Source of the DNA: Brienomyrus brachyistius | Taxonomy: Eukaryota > Chordata > Actinopteri > Osteoglossiformes > Mormyridae | DNA length: 64,000 nucleotides | NCBI RefSeq assembly: GCF_023856365.1 | Contig: NC_064552.1 | Span: 6,563,160-6,627,159, forward strand | Direction of reading: 5' to 3' | In this document: piece after piece, positions 10,310 to 25,300 of the stretch | Position numbering within the stretch: position 1 is the first letter of the stretch | How the letters are laid out: every line of letters starts with the position of its first letter | Position numbers and translations under genes: made by a program | Notes under the pieces: model-generated | Told to the model about the DNA's origin: nothing | Databases searched by the model: none | The model's input: the letters and a program-made list of their open reading frames with translations, nothing else

Positions 10310-13300
10310 TAATTAAAGAGAAATAAAAACAATGTCATGATTGAATTTCAAATTGGATATGGTTTGGGAAATAATTTAAAACAGCAGTAATAATTTAAAA
10401 CAGCTGTCTAGGTGTGTGTGATCCCATACTTCACTTAAAATATCTTGACTTGACTTGGTTTTAAGAAACAAGCCACTATACCTTATATTGAAGGATTTTA
10501 CCAACAACTTAACATAAAATGTTTATGTTTACAACCTCTGTGTTATTCACGACTGCTTTTATTTGCTAATTGCCAAAATTGGACCATTTGGTTGTGCAGT
10601 CTGTATGAGATTATATCCTGGGAAACAATTCTGCCATGTTGCAGTATTGTGTATAAAACGTAATCATGGATCAAGAGTGATTTTAGTTCTTGACCGACAT
10701 TTCAGTGAAACATCTTAAAGGATGCTTAAACGTGTGTGGATTTGAAGAATGCCATATTGAGGAGAAATGAGTTACTTATAGTTTATAATGTAGAAAAAAA
10801 TAAATACGGCTTATTTAATTAATGTCCTGGGAGATCTAAAGTGGAAAGAACATTTATGAAATACACTTAGAGGACTTCAGTTTCTGATTCTCATTAATCG
10901 AAGTTTGACCTAATTCATTAGGGAGTCTTTTACAGAAATTTCAAAGCCAAACTGCACTGAGTTTACTTGCAGTCTCACTGCTATGTTCCAAGATATTACA
11001 AGTTTTTTTTAATATATATACCCAGGAACATCACACTTTTATTTATGCGTGTATTTGTACTGAGGTTGATTCATTTGTGTGGTGTTACCATTAGTGTGAA
11101 ACAGCAAGCAATCTTTCTCTGCTTGGCCATTACATAATAGTATATTAAATAATATATAATGATTTTCCAAGTTCCTCCGGGTACTCCGGTCTCCCCCCAC
11201 AGTCCAAAAACATGCTGAGGCTAATTGGAGTTGCTAAATTGCCCGTAGGTGTGCGTGTGAGAGTGAATGGTGTTTGAGTGTGCCCTGCCATGGGCTGGCC
11301 CCCCATCCAGGGTTGTTCCCTGCCTCGTGCCCATTGCTTCCAGGATAGGCTCCGGACCCCCCGCGATCCAGTAGGATAAAGCGGTTTGGAAAATGGATAG
11401 ATGGATGGATTTTCCAAGTTTCCCAATATATACATATATTTCATCTTGCAGGGAAAGTGTTGAATTTGAGCCATTAGGGAAAATCATAGCTAAATGTAGG
11501 GCATGAAAAGTGATTCTGTCCATGATATCTTAGGCATATGACAACATATTTGCATGTCGAGTGGTTTTAAGCTGGTGTAGTGAGCCCTGCGATCTACTGC
11601 TAAAGTGCAAACATACACCACTGCTATTGAATCCAACAACCACAAAATGAAACTATATATCCACATTGCCTGGATATAAGGTAATACAGATGTGTATCGA
11701 TCTCCCCTGGGGTGGGGGGTGTTTTATGTCCAGCAGAATTGCCAAAATAACTCCAAGCACAATAGACAAATAAATAAATAGATAAACAAACGTCTAAATA
11801 GTACTAAATAGTACTAAATAGTAAGAAGGGGTATAGTACAGTATAGTGCAGGTGATACAAGTGGGATACTTGCCCTCTAATACATCTGGCAGAAACACCC
11901 CACTGGCCGGTACTCTGAAATGGGAACTGTCCACACCCACATACTCAGCATTACTCACAGAATCGCATGCAGTCACATGGAACACAAGTTCCAGTTTCCC
12001 CTCAAGTCATATATCATGTGAGCTGCAATGTGATAATGCGCCTCCTACTGGTGGGAGTAAGGAATCCGGCGATCTTCTCCTCGTAGATTTAGCCTCTGGG
12101 ATGAAGTGGAAAAAAAATACCCCAAACGTGAACCTGCCGTCACGCTGGAAGGTTGATGCACCAGAAGCCGAAGTGAACGGCACTATTTAGAGGCTTCGGT
12201 TTGAAGAGTGCTGGGGTGATATTTTGGGAACTGGGTTCTGTTTTTGATCACGGTTGCTATGAGTGCATCTCCATCTGGCGCGAGGCTCGGGGCTTTTCTG
12301 GGAGCCTTGATTTTCCATGCTGAGGTTTTGCTGCACGGTAGAATTAAGATACTGAGTCGTCGGGGTGCGGGGGTGGGGTCGATGTTTCGGCGTTCCATTC
12401 AGGTCAAAGGCCTTTTTATAACACGCTAGCCATGGCCTGTGCCAGCCCTCCCCCTCCTTGGGCATGCAGAGGCACGTGTGACACAAGTAGCTCTTGGCTG
12501 AGGCTGCTGTCCTCGTGTCGTGCACGCACGCAGCCGGGCATGCCCTCAGTACCCCCGTCTAAGCTTGTCTGCGGCATTTCTTTCCGCACTCGAACCCAGA
12601 ACCTTTAAGGAAGGGGTGCTACTACTATCTCTGGATGGGAGCTGAGTGGCCCCTAGATCTTATGGCTTCTTTTCTTTTCTCAGTCCTTAAATCAGCATTT
12701 GGTAACTCTTTACTTAAAGCAGTCATATAAATGCAATGAACGCAACCAAGCTGTAAGAATCTCCTGAGGACCCCCGCACTGGCATATTTCGCTTATGTCC
12801 TTCATCGTGTGCTTTACAGCCTTTTATTTTGCACCCTGATTTTCGATGGGGGGCCTAAGAGCGACTTTCTCTGAGGACCACGGTAGCTGGATAATAACAC
12901 CAGGGTGAAAATGCCCCTTTGGAGCACGGCCAGGAAAAACTGGGCCCCTTCCAGCAGAAACAGAACTCTAACAATAAGCTTTGTCCAGACAGGTCCTTTG
13001 TTTCTAAGTTTTGTCTGTGGCACGTCACAGATTTCGTACTGAAGTCGAGTTCAATTCACTGGAGACCCTCTGGCTCTGTGTGCAGTATTTGTAATGCGTG
13101 ATTGATCACAGGGGTCGTCTCAAAAGTCAAAGGAAACTTATTTATCCATCAGGAAGAATGGAATAGATTTGTTTAGGGAGCTTTTTAATTGCCTTTCTGT
13201 GTGATTTTGTTTTTGTAGTTCTCTTGATCAGACCAGCGTGGTTATTGGGTGAAATGCCATGTCTTGTGGCTAGAGAAACCATTCAACATTCATTTCAGTG

Positions 13301-16300
13301 TTATAACCAAAAGAATAACAATTTAATCAGTTGTATATTTTCCATTTGCTAGCAGCTGCTCCCTTATTTTGTATTGCAAAACCTTTATATAATTTTAGCT
13401 TTAGTTTGTGAGCGTTGTAAGAGTCGCCTGTTCAAATCTGCGTTTCGGCCGTCACGACTGAAGACGGTAGTTTAATGTCGGGTCCAAAGTGCCCAAAAAC
13501 GATCACAGAGAATGAGGAGTAAATGGAATTTCTTGTAGGCTGCGTGCTATGTTAGGAATGCCTTGTCTCGGGTGTAGACCACTGCTATTTCTGCACTGTT
13601 GTGTTATAAGCAGAGATATGTAAGTCAGTCCTTGTCCTTCTTATAGGGGAATTCCCCGACCCGGTAGGTCAGCTCCATGGCTGTTTCCAGCAAGTTCAAT
13701 CGTCAGACGTCATTCACAGTTTATCCAAATCTCTGCTGCCAAATGGCTGATACACCTGCTGTTATTTATGAATTACTCTGTGTGTGTAAGTAGGCTACTC
13801 ATGTATAATTTGTTTCTCACTGTGATATCCGTCTCTGTTCCCTTTTGCCAGGTGTACCTAATTAACGTAACGTATTCAGACTCCACCTCTCACGTCATTT
13901 ACCGAAGATACAGTAAATTCTTCGACCTCCAGGTAATTTCTCTTGTTATTTTAATTGTTTGCTCTTGGCTTTTGTATATTCTCCTATCTCCGTAAATGAA
14001 CTTAGATTTAAGAAGGCTTATTTACTAAAATTAAGAGAAATAATGACCATGGTATGTGAATTAAACATTATAAATATCAAAAAAATATTTTAAAAGCTTG
14101 ACTGATGTAAGTGCATATGAATTTGAATTAACCTTTGACATGTGATCTTCAATTCGAAGGAAAACAGCAATGAGTTTCAGAGTGAACATTTATTGGTGGT
14201 TTTAAAGCGGCCTTTCATTGCATTCTTCTCCTTCAGAGTGTTTCATGGGAGCTGTTGTATTTAGTACGTTTCAGATGAACATCTCAGCCTGCATTTCAGG
14301 TTGACCCCTCCACGTTTTTGGTGTGCCGTCACGCGATGGGTTGGCAACGGGCTAGCTGTGTGTTAAGGTCTTCCCGCTCATCTTAGTGTGTTTGGACAAC
14401 TACCAAGGAAGAGCTGGATATCAATGGTTGCAGTGTGCCCCACAGGAAGTGACATAGAGGAAATGGAGGCTGAAAGGTCCCATTGATAACCAAAGAGGCC
14501 TCAGCTGGAAATGTCACTTCTTAACTCCCAAAAAATAATGACGGAGGGGAAAAAATAAGAAGCCAACACATAGGATTCCTTAGTCTGCTTCTAGCAATAA
14601 TGCTAGTAGTCTGCTCTGTGAAACAATCCTCCGTTCCCTGCATTGCTCGGAGATTACTGTGTTTTAATAATATTGGCACATTTACTACATGGCCTTTATG
14701 TCACACTTTTGATTATTTATGGGCAATATCCATATCCATTGGCCTTTTATTATCAGCGTAATAAATGATAGTTTAGCCTGAGGCAGAGAAAAATTCATGG
14801 GAAAATATGTCATTGGTAGTTAATTCTCCTCACCCGAGCTTAAAAGGCTGTGCCCTTGCTGTGAGCGAGTATTGACCTGCTACGGTTAAATATTCCACAG
14901 AGATGCAGTGCAGCTGCTTAATCGTGACTCATTTGTAATGAGATATAAGTTATCTGAAGGCGTTTTATTGTTATTCTGGAGATGAAGGAACGCGTTCAGC
15001 TGTTTCCACTTTGCTGCGGATTCCCTTGAAGACAATCTGTATAAACTCACTGTCCTCATCGTGCCTTGTGCCCAATTTTTATGAAGACAAAATTCGATGA
15101 TGCAAGTGTTTGGATTATGCCTTTGTACATAATTTTTGAATTTCAGCCAATTAAGATAGTCAGGCACTGTACAATTAATCAAGTAATGTTTCCAGGCACC
15201 ATTCATATGTGTCGTCCTCCACAGTGTGCTTCCATCATCTATTTCTACAAAATAAAACTTAAGAACAAATTTGGGATACCTGTATGTATGTTTGCTGGTA
15301 GTTATCATCTTGTTTACAAATATGTTAGCTGTTTAATCAAAATCAAGCGTTGTCATATTCTGCAGTGTTTTCTGAAATAACAAGCTGGATTCATTGCATT
15401 TTAGCACATTCATGAGGGAACCATGCACATGCTTGGAGGCAAAGCCTGCAAAAATAATTCATAATAATAATAATAATAATAGTAATAAATGTAAATGCTG
15501 CTCGATGCGCAGTGAGCAAGAAAGTCCTCTTTTTGACATTTAAGTACATGCAGATGAAGTTGTTGGTGATTAAGAGATATGCTCATATGCATTATGGTCC
15601 CTGTTAGTAGGTCCATCAAGCCTGCATCTTATAAACATTCTGTGAAAATGGTCTGTAAGGCCCAAGAGGTGTTAGAGTAGGCTCACGGCTGTAGAGGCTG
15701 ATAAATGCCAATGACTTGCCCAGGATCAATTCCAAGAGCTTGAGAAATAATGTTGTGGTTGCTGGCACTTTGGAGTCCTTCTGTGAATGTTTTTTTTCTG
15801 TCAGGCACGTTTTTGGCTACCTATGGTTATCTTGCAAAGACGATGAGTAATGCCCCTCCCCCCCCTCATAAAACGTGAACAAGGCGGATTTGACAGTACC
15901 TCCACCTCATTTTTATGAGAAAAGCAACGAAACATGGGGTTTTAAATGCAGGATATCTGACGTCAGTTTGAGGCTTTAGGCTTTCAGACTCCGTCAACAA
16001 TAAATGTGCTTTGCGTTTTTTGGAATTACCTGTAATGTCAGCCCTGTGCACTGAGGTTCATGTTTTACTTCTGTTGTATGTCTGGACTGAGATTCTGCCC
16101 TGGTATCATGAGTTTGTGATGTGAATTTGGGACATTATAATGAAAGCAAATCCATCACAGTAACTGTAACTGCTTAATTCCAACTGGGGTCGTGGAGGGG
16201 ACCGGAGCCTATCCCGGGAACGATGAGTGCAGGCAGGAACCAACCCTGGGCCGTCACCAACACACACTATTACAGGGCCAATTTAAAGTCACCAATCAAC

Positions 16301-19300
16301 CTGCTTTGCACGCTTTTGGGCTGTGGGAGGAAACCGGAAACCCCCAGCGGAAACCTACGCAAACAGCATGCAAACTCCACACACAACGGACCCAGAACTG
16401 AGCCCAGAACCTTCTTGCTGTGAACCAGCAGCGCTAACAATTGCGCCAAACTGAAGGCAAATAATTTTTTGTTTTTATCCTGGGATTTTTTTTTTAGTTT
16501 TTATGACAGAAGTCACCAAGCCATTTTTTTAATTTAGCAGCTGTTTTTGTGCAAAGTACTATATAAGCCAGGCGGAGGGTACATCGCAAGGAGATTGCTG
16601 TCGAGATGTCACCTTGAGTACAAGTGCTAATCGGTTGAGTTTCCAGTGAGTGACCAGTAACGAGCGGAAGTTGGAGCAAGAGCCATACAAAACATCGTTA
16701 AAAACTCACGTGGGAAAGCTAAGCCAAAAACAAAACACAGTCAGGAGTCAGGACTGTGCAAAATGCAAGAAAAGAGTATCTAGTGTAGCCAACCGAGATG
16801 ATAACAATGGAATAGTTGAAGAAGAAAGAGAAAAGGTCTGTGGTAGGATGAGTTGGTTGAAGTATTCCTGGAAGAGGTGGCTCTTAAGAATTTTCTTGAA
16901 GGTCATGAGGCGTTCTGAATAGATACGGATGGGTATCTTATTCCGCTGCTGAGGAACCACACAGAACAAACATTTAGCATATTACTCGTGTTGGGCGGAT
17001 CACAAAGTGATGGTGGATTGCTGACTATAGAGAGTGAGATGGGATGTAAGTCCAATGTAGGTAGGTGCCACTCCATTAACAGCTCTTAATGCAAGCAACG
17101 AGGACTTGAACTGGAGCCCAGGAAAGGGGATTTGGGTGGTGTAACATGAGAGCATTTCAGCTGATTGAATACTATGCACTCTGCATTGAGTACCAGAAAT
17201 GCTGTTGCGTTGAATACCAGACCTGCTTCTGAATCACCTGTATTGGATTTGCAGCACATACTAGTAACCCAGTCAATAAAGAGTTACAGTAGTCTAGCTG
17301 CGGGATGACAAGTACCTGGAGAAGCAGTTGAACTGCTCACACTGATAAAAAAGGTTTGATCTCCCTGATGTTATACAAAGTAAATCTAAAAGATCCACAG
17401 ATAGATGCCGTGTGATCAGAGATGGGTAGCTGATCGTCTCGCATTACCCCTAGGTTCCTAGCAAACCCTGAAGGAGACAATGTTAATGATTCAAGCTGAC
17501 AAGTGATGTCAAGATGAAAGTTAATGCTGGAAGGGAATACAAGAAGATCTGTCTTTGACTGGTTCAGCTGGATGTAGCAATCTAGGCTACGACGTCTGCC
17601 TGGAAAACCGAAATCTGAGACTGTAGTATCCTTTGGAAGGAAGGTCAGGTACAGTAGTGGTAGGAGAAGCCATTTGACTGACTGACAGATAGTGTATAGC
17701 GAGAAGAGGAGGAGGCTAAGAACTGAACCTTGAGGCACACCAGTTGTTTCCTGATTTGAATCTTAGGCGATGGAGTGGATAAGAGGATCTGGTGGTTTGT
17801 TGTGTCAAAGGCTGCAGATGAGTCTTGGTTATGAACAGAGGACTGTGATTCAGATTGCAAGATGTCCACAATAATCGGGGGGCGGGAGGCTCGGTGGAGT
17901 GTCCAGCTTTTGGGCCAGACCGATGAGGATCCAGAAGGTGATTCTGTTAATGCAGACACCCTGCTCCTCCAAAACAGGCAATCTTGTGTCTGCAACTGAA
18001 TACATACTGCATGCAGACATAGTCAAAAGCTTCAGTGGTGTATAGAGACGCTTCTATGAACACGCACCTCATCTAACCTTGAAACAGCTCAGGAGGGAAA
18101 AGCAGTTCTTATGCACTATTAGCAAGATGTACGTAATGATATGACCACTGAATTCAGACCCTCAACAGAGATGTAAATTATTTAATGACCACTTGATTCT
18201 GGTTACCTGGATCTGTTTAATGCTTTAGTACAGAAAGTACACAGCATGTGTTTCTTTTCCGGTAAGTCGCTGGTACATCCATCAGTTTTTTGGGTAACCT
18301 TTGAAATGATCCTTTCCCTCTCATACGGAGAGTTTGGAATAATGCGATCATCTGTCCATCTTCCTGAACTTTTGTTTGAGGCCGCTGGATACTCAGGTTC
18401 TGAGCGTGTACTATTTTGAACCTGGCAACCCACTGCCAAGGTCCCCCCCCCCACCCTCTCGGGAAAGCAGCAGCTGAAACAAATGAGGGGTGAAGCCTTT
18501 GGAGGGAAACTGCTGGAGTGTCAGATTGCTGGGTGACTGAAATGGGACGATCCCTCTGAACTGAAAGTCATTTTTTATATGTTTCTTCTTTCATCGCAAC
18601 TTATTTCAATCGACTTTCATTACCCAAGCGTGATGTACAGGCAGTCCCTGGGTTAAGAACATCTGACTTACAGACAACTTGTACTTACCAATGGACTGTC
18701 ATAAAGTGTATTATTATCGGCTTCAGCAGTTTGTTGGCTGGAGGTACAGTACAGTACCGTATGTAGTTATTTTTATTATTAACGTATAATTATTGTTATT
18801 ATCCATCCATCCATTTTCCAAACCGCTTATCCTATTGGGTCGCGGGGGGTCCGGAGCCTATCCCGGAAGCAATGGGCACGAGGCTGGGAACAACCCAGGA
18901 TGGGGGGCCAGCCCATCGCAGGGCACACTCACACACCATTCACTCACACATACACACCTATGGGCAATTTTGCAGCTCCAATGCAACTCCATGTTTTTGG
19001 ACTGTGGGGGGAAACCGGAGTACCCGGAGGAAACCCCACGACGACATGGGGAGAACATGCAAACTCCACACACATGTGACCCAGGCAGAGATTCGAACCC
19101 AGGTACCAGAGGTGTGAGGCAACAGTGCTAACCACTGCACCACCATGCCGCCCCTATTGTTATTATGTATTGTATTATTTTTTCTGACTTAACTACAAAT
19201 TCGACTTAGACAGGCTTAGGGAATGGTTCTTGTTCGTAACCTGAAGACTGCCTGCATTCTTCTAATAATGATATTAGTAAGGGAATGTAATGATTTCTGG

Positions 19301-22300
19301 TAATATCTGCTGTTGAGTAGAATTGTCTATCTTCTCAATAGTTATATGCTCTGATTTGTGTTTTTATATATATATATATTATATTGGTGCCATCATACCA
19401 TGTCATTGACTGGCTTCTCAAGCTTTTAACATCATGGCCTTCAACAAGGTGACAGAAGGGATGGATGCCTTTCTGGGTGGACATGTCTGCTGAGGGCTGT
19501 TGCTAAGGTGGTAGACCTTGTAATTACATGATACTATGTTTGAGAAGTCGTTCTGGAATGTGTGATTCCTTCTCCGTCCTTGTGTGGAATTTGTTATATT
19601 TACACTGATGTGGTTAAGCATCTTAAGCAGGAAAGGGATGAGTCACACTTACACATTTCCTGGGTTTTGGTGACACTAACAGCCATACACATCCTGTTTC
19701 TCTATAGTATATTTAATTAGTCTGGCACTATTATCTTCAAGGTTTAGTTGTGTTTTTTTTTTGGAAAAAAAAACATTTGACTGTCTTAGCTAAAACATAG
19801 ATAACTAAGAGCAAATTTCACTTTCCCAGCTATCTGTAATGGGATATTAACTCAGTAGTGTGCATTCCCAGTATGGTGCAAGATTAAAATATATTTATAG
19901 TAACATTACTTGCATGCATTATTACTCAGATTATTTATTTTTGAAGCTCAGCTTAGCTCCTTCTCTTTCTGACACGGTGCTTTGAAAAGTGCCGTGCTAA
20001 ATCTTTTTTTTTTTTTTTTTTTTTTAAGAGAGTTCATTTGTTTGCGCTGGGGATAAAGGGCTGCTCTGTGACCGGGACGGCATTTGTGCCGGTGGAGGGT
20101 CTGGGGAAGGTCACCCACATTTCGGATACAGCCCTGGCCTTGTCTCTCTGCACAATCGCACGCTTCACCGAAAAGCCCGCCCAAAAACAGAGAAATGTCT
20201 TGCTGCTCCCACAACCTTGGCTAGCTGGATTAAGAAACGTGCTATATTTAGGAAAAATAAATGCATATCAGAATTCACTGTTTTTCCATGGCATTAAGCT
20301 TGTGCCCTACAGAAAACCTTCAGAACAACCTTTTTTTCTCTTATTTATAAGAAACAAGCTGAAGAACAAAATAGAAGGAACTGAGAAGTTTGGTCAGTGG
20401 ATTCTAGTGAAGTCATTGAGTGCACTGCGGCCTGCGGGGTGTTTGTGAGTGTGTGCGTGCACGTGAGTGTGTGTGTGTGTGTCTGTCTACCCACCACTTC
20501 CCCTCCTCCCTCTGATTCTCACTGCAGCAACACTCTGGACTTTGATGTGTTAATATATTTCCAGTGACTGACGCTGGATAAATAAGCCTTTCCACTCTGT
20601 GTTTGCTTTTGTGTAATCTTCTGTGTTAGCCGAAGATGTATGGGTCCTAAAAAGGTTTCCTTCTTGGCCGGCTCCTTTTTTATAATGTTTTTAGTGCAGA
20701 ATTTGGAGCAATGGGCTTTAATTCTAGGTGAACGCGCCTCAGTTTTAAAGCTGCAGCAAAGTGCTTAATGATGGCCCAGTAGGTGGTAGCGTAACCTCCC
20801 ACCTCAAGGGTTGAGGGTTCGAATCTTACCTCCGCTTGTGACTGGTTTCTTCTCACACTCCAAAGACATGTGGTTAGGAGAACTGGGTCTCTAAATTGCC
20901 CAGTTTTAGCGTGCATGTGCCCTGTGATGGACTGGCATCCTGTCCAGGGTGTCCCCTGCCTAGTGCCTTATGTTTACTGGGATTGACTCCAGGCTCTCTG
21001 TGTCCCTGGGTAAGCAGTTATAGATGGATACAAGATCAAAATGGGCTCCAAAATGTCGGACTGTACAGGCTAAATTCACATCGTCATTTATTCAGAGGTT
21101 GGTTACAGGCTAACCAACGTCCACTATTGACTCATGAACATACTTCTGTAAAACCTTCTGAATCTGCATGTAATCTTTCATCAGCTTCATGCCTGATTGA
21201 ATATGAAATGCCAGGATCCCAGCTGGCACTGTTACACAAGACTGTTAATGGCAGTCGTTTGTGTAAGTGTGGTATTTTTCTGATATAGTAGCTGTTTTGT
21301 TCCATCCATCCATCCATCCATCCATCCATCCATCCATCCATCCATCCATCCATCTATCCAACCTCTTTTGAAATGCTTGTTCTGGTCACAGTGTCCTCTT
21401 CACAGATAACCCAGATATCACCAATTCCCTTACAAACGGCTTACAGACGTTTTACCCAAGGAGGTCTCCCTGCTTGCTAATTTTTATCTCTAAATCTGGT
21501 TTCTCATGTATTGCTTTCTCTTCTCATTGTCCAACCCAACTGCGCCTTCTGTGTGCCTGAGTGCTAAGGAAAGACTCTAATGTTGTACAAAAACATCATT
21601 CAGTTTCCAGTGGCTTTCAATGATGTTTTTCTTGACTCAGATGCAACCTGCACTTTATATATTTAATATCCCCTTTGCACCGCTGTCCAGACCTGATGCT
21701 TCTGCTCTGAGATACATTCCCTCTGATGTAAAATAGAACCACCTGTTTTGTTCCAGTGCCTCTGCGATGACTTCAGTGGTTGTTGCAATGACACAAATGA
21801 ACATCTACTTTCCCACGAAACATCGCAGGGCTGGGTCCTGGGAAACTGTCATGCTGATTTAGGAAAGTCTTATAGTTATTGCATTTCTTTTTTGTCTCCT
21901 GAGCACTATATGTAATACAATGTTGATAATATAAAAAGGCGCTGCACTGGTACACAATAGCCTAAATATGTATGTTTTCTGTCTCATTTTTGGAAGAAAT
22001 ATAGATATTTCAGGCAGTTGTAAAGCGACATTGCTTTGTGTCTGCAGACTCAGGATTTTTCACAATCATTGCGACTCCACCGATCAAGCCATGTTTTCCA
22101 CTCACTCATTTTGGCTATGGAAGTAAAGACCACCAACCATGGTAATCCGTGCACTGGGATCAGTGGACGGGGGGGGGGGGGGTCACGTCTGGCCCGCTTG
22201 AGAGAGTTTGCTTGGTAACTCTCCATGGTGGCCTGAGGATTAGGAAGGAATTTCGCTTGTCTTTCAGGATCCGCAAGGCCCGCTCTGTGGTTGGTACTTT

Positions 22301-25300
22301 GAGGGGGCAGTCTCCCCCTGTATGGATGGAGGTGCTGAGATCTGCCCCTGGACCATGGTGGTTGACAAATAGACACAGGCGCGATGCCACATCTGTTGCT
22401 GAGTAGCGACCTGGACCTGGGCCAGGAAATTCATGAGACGCTTCATGCGACTGTAGCATTATGTCCGAATTTTGTCATTTGTATACATTGCAGAGTAATG
22501 TTGGCTCCAATTTACCTCTCACTAGGTTGACTGTTGGTTTTGCGTGTCACTGATGGTGCCGTAAAAAAAAATTCAAATACCAATTATACTTAGAATAGAA
22601 TTAAGTGATTAGTTGCCATTGTTGATACACCAACAAAATGTGTTCTCTGCATTTAACCCATATGTGATAATGTGACATAGCAGGGGGCAGCTAATTCAGT
22701 GCCCGGGGAGCAGTGCTTGGGGGCGATACCTTGCTCTGGGTACCTCAGTGGTGCCTTGCTGGTCGGGGATTCGAACCTGCAATCTATCAGCCATGAGTGT
22801 GCTTCCCTAACATCAAGCCACCACTGCCCACAACATACTCCGTAAAGCTTTACATTAACTGCGGCTTCATAATGCATTCATTACGCATTCATAGAACATT
22901 CATAACAGCTTTAATACACATTAATAAACATTATACGATAATCATTCTCATTATATAGTGGTAATAAACATCCTGTGGTTTTTGGGTCATGACCTACTGT
23001 TAGTTCTAGCTGATATCAGTAAGAATCATCTACATAATTTTATCTTTTTCTATGACCTAAGGGATACTGAGGATTATAAAATGGAAGCGGTTTGGAGGAT
23101 CTTCTCTTTTATGTAAATATGCTAATTTAAGTATAACAAGCTCAACACACTGACAGACAGAACATAACCAGGAATATATTTCAGATTTTTAAGCCCAGAC
23201 AGAAAATCCTGATGATTTGCATAGATTTGTGTATAGATGTCATTTGATAAGCATATTTCCAAAACTCAGTCCAATTTTTTGTTGTGTTTGAGATGAGACC
23301 AGCAATGGGCTTCCTATTCGTATATTATAGTGCTGGGAACCGAAACTCACTCAGTCCTCATGTAATCCAACTCTTGTTAAATTTCCAAAACTCCACAGAA
23401 ATTCTCTGTTATAGAAAAGTGCTCCTCGTTTTTGGAAGTAGGTAGCTTTTCAAAGCACAATCGGTTTCCCGTCATCAGTTGTTTGTTCATTCTGGGTAAG
23501 CAGTACGATGCTGTCAAAACATGCACAGAAATTGACCTGAACAGCATATGTGTACAGACATGAAGATCTTACTACCAACTCAGTATCAAGGGAATCTCTT
23601 AAGCAAAATTATTTTCACTGGTAAACAATACTACTATAAATATTGATATTAAGCTTTCTACTCTGCATTTCGTTGTGTAATAGTTTTTGGGAAATGTTAC
23701 TTTGAAGTGCTTCTGGGATTAATCTTCATCTTTCTACAGAAGCTGTTTTATAAGACATTTTTCTTCTAATTGTGTGTAATCCCAACTTTTATTGCTGTGG
23801 GAAGTGTGTCTCAGACAACATGTACTTTTTAACATTGTGCATGAATTTTCGGGCATAATCTCCTCTCTCTTTACCGAACAGGGTGTGAATGCTTGCCTGT
23901 TATTAATAAGTTAATGAAATGCAAATGTAGCACACGCTGAGTCAGGCTCATGGGCCGCTTGGTGCAGACGAGTCGGGTCTAATGACTGATGGTTTCCGAC
24001 GGACGGCCGGGTACTTCCTGCCCCGGGATGCAGGCTTGGCTTCAGGGCTGTGTAACAGTGATGCACTGGGCCGTCACCAAATGTGAGATTGGGGGGGGGG
24101 GGGGGGGGGGGCTCGGTAGTGATGTATTAGCACTTCCTGCATTCGCTGTACCTCTCTCCCCCTGGGGCTCCTACCACAATGGCTGCAGTGTGACTGGAAT
24201 GGTCACATGACATTTAGCAGGAAGTGAGGTATATTGCACATGACAGCCTCTTAAGGGTTTGACTTTTTTCCAGGAAGCTGGGCATGTCTCATCAGACATG
24301 GGTGTATACTTAAAATATTAAGTTAATTAAAAATATTATATTTCCTCAATGGGTAAATGAACTCGCATAGATTAATTAATTGGTAATGGAAAGGGCCAGC
24401 TTGCTCTCACCTTAAATTGTGGGAAGGCATTAAGAGAATTTCCCAACATAAAGTTATATCTCTTTAAGTCTCTTTTTATTAAGCAATAAACAATTGTTAA
24501 GCCATATGTATACTTTTCCTAAGTAACAATGTAACCATGTAAGTGTACTTCTGTAAGTACTAGTCAAAAATAATGATGTATACAAAAGCCAAATGTTACT
24601 CTGTTCTCCCTCCATTTGTTGGAAAATCCAGTAGCACTGTTATCATCCAACAGTAATACTCTCCGGAATTCTGCAACATGATTTGAGTATTTCTGTTTAT
24701 CAGTCCTAGATAAGTTGGCTAAATGTAAATAAGTGAAGTGCCCAGTTACATGATACTGTAGGTTTATTGTGGGTTTGTTCTGAGTACTGGTCTTGGACTG
24801 GGATCTGTATGTGGAACAGGGGTTTGGGAATCCCTATTTTATGGGGTATGATTGAGCTTTTCCTCGTCACTCTCCTTGCTGACTGACTTTGCAAGGTGCT
24901 AATGATGGCGAAAAGGTGTGTGTGCCCCCATCGTCACATGTTGTTGTTTGGGTAGATACAAAGCTAGGGTGATTCAGGCCATCAGGGCCAGTTATAGGTC
25001 ATTATATTACTTGGTGGAAAACCTACAATCAGTTTTGTAGATCACTGGGGGACTGCTGTTCCTGAGCCCTCTTGTAGAAGGTTGTTCTCCTGCATAGCAT
25101 TAGCCGCTGAGACAGTCTGTGGGAGGTGAGGGCCGGCCTCATTTTCGATGGGGGGGTGGGGGGGCTTTGCGTGTATCCTCCTGGGGAGTGCGACAGCCAC
25201 CTGTTCTTGCTGTGCTGGGCTCCCCCCCCTCCTGCGATGCTCCACCTGTTCCTGGGAGAGCCGCTCCAGGATCCTCCCCCCGGGAGAGCAAAGCGTGGTC

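Larger units (their letters stand above)
5492..13851 (+). other. SH3PXD2A intron 1
   Basis: 8.4-kb GT-AG intron. It contains a 75-bp minisatellite (9794-10021), an A/AT tract (10275-10312) and a 5'-truncated SINE (11174-11407). A 13-bp inverted pair sits at 8042-8054 and 8285-8297. The rest is AT-rich unique-looking sequence with no gene I can support. Confidence 0.85.

Noticed and set aside
9769..10316. Overlapping hydrophobic open frames that look like membrane proteins
   Set aside because: They come from a T/G-rich 75-bp minisatellite that lacks stops in all forward frames.
22050..22459. Overlapping minus-strand open frames around 22.2 kb
   Set aside because: Three frames are open at once because of GC bias and a poly-C run; no conserved motif.
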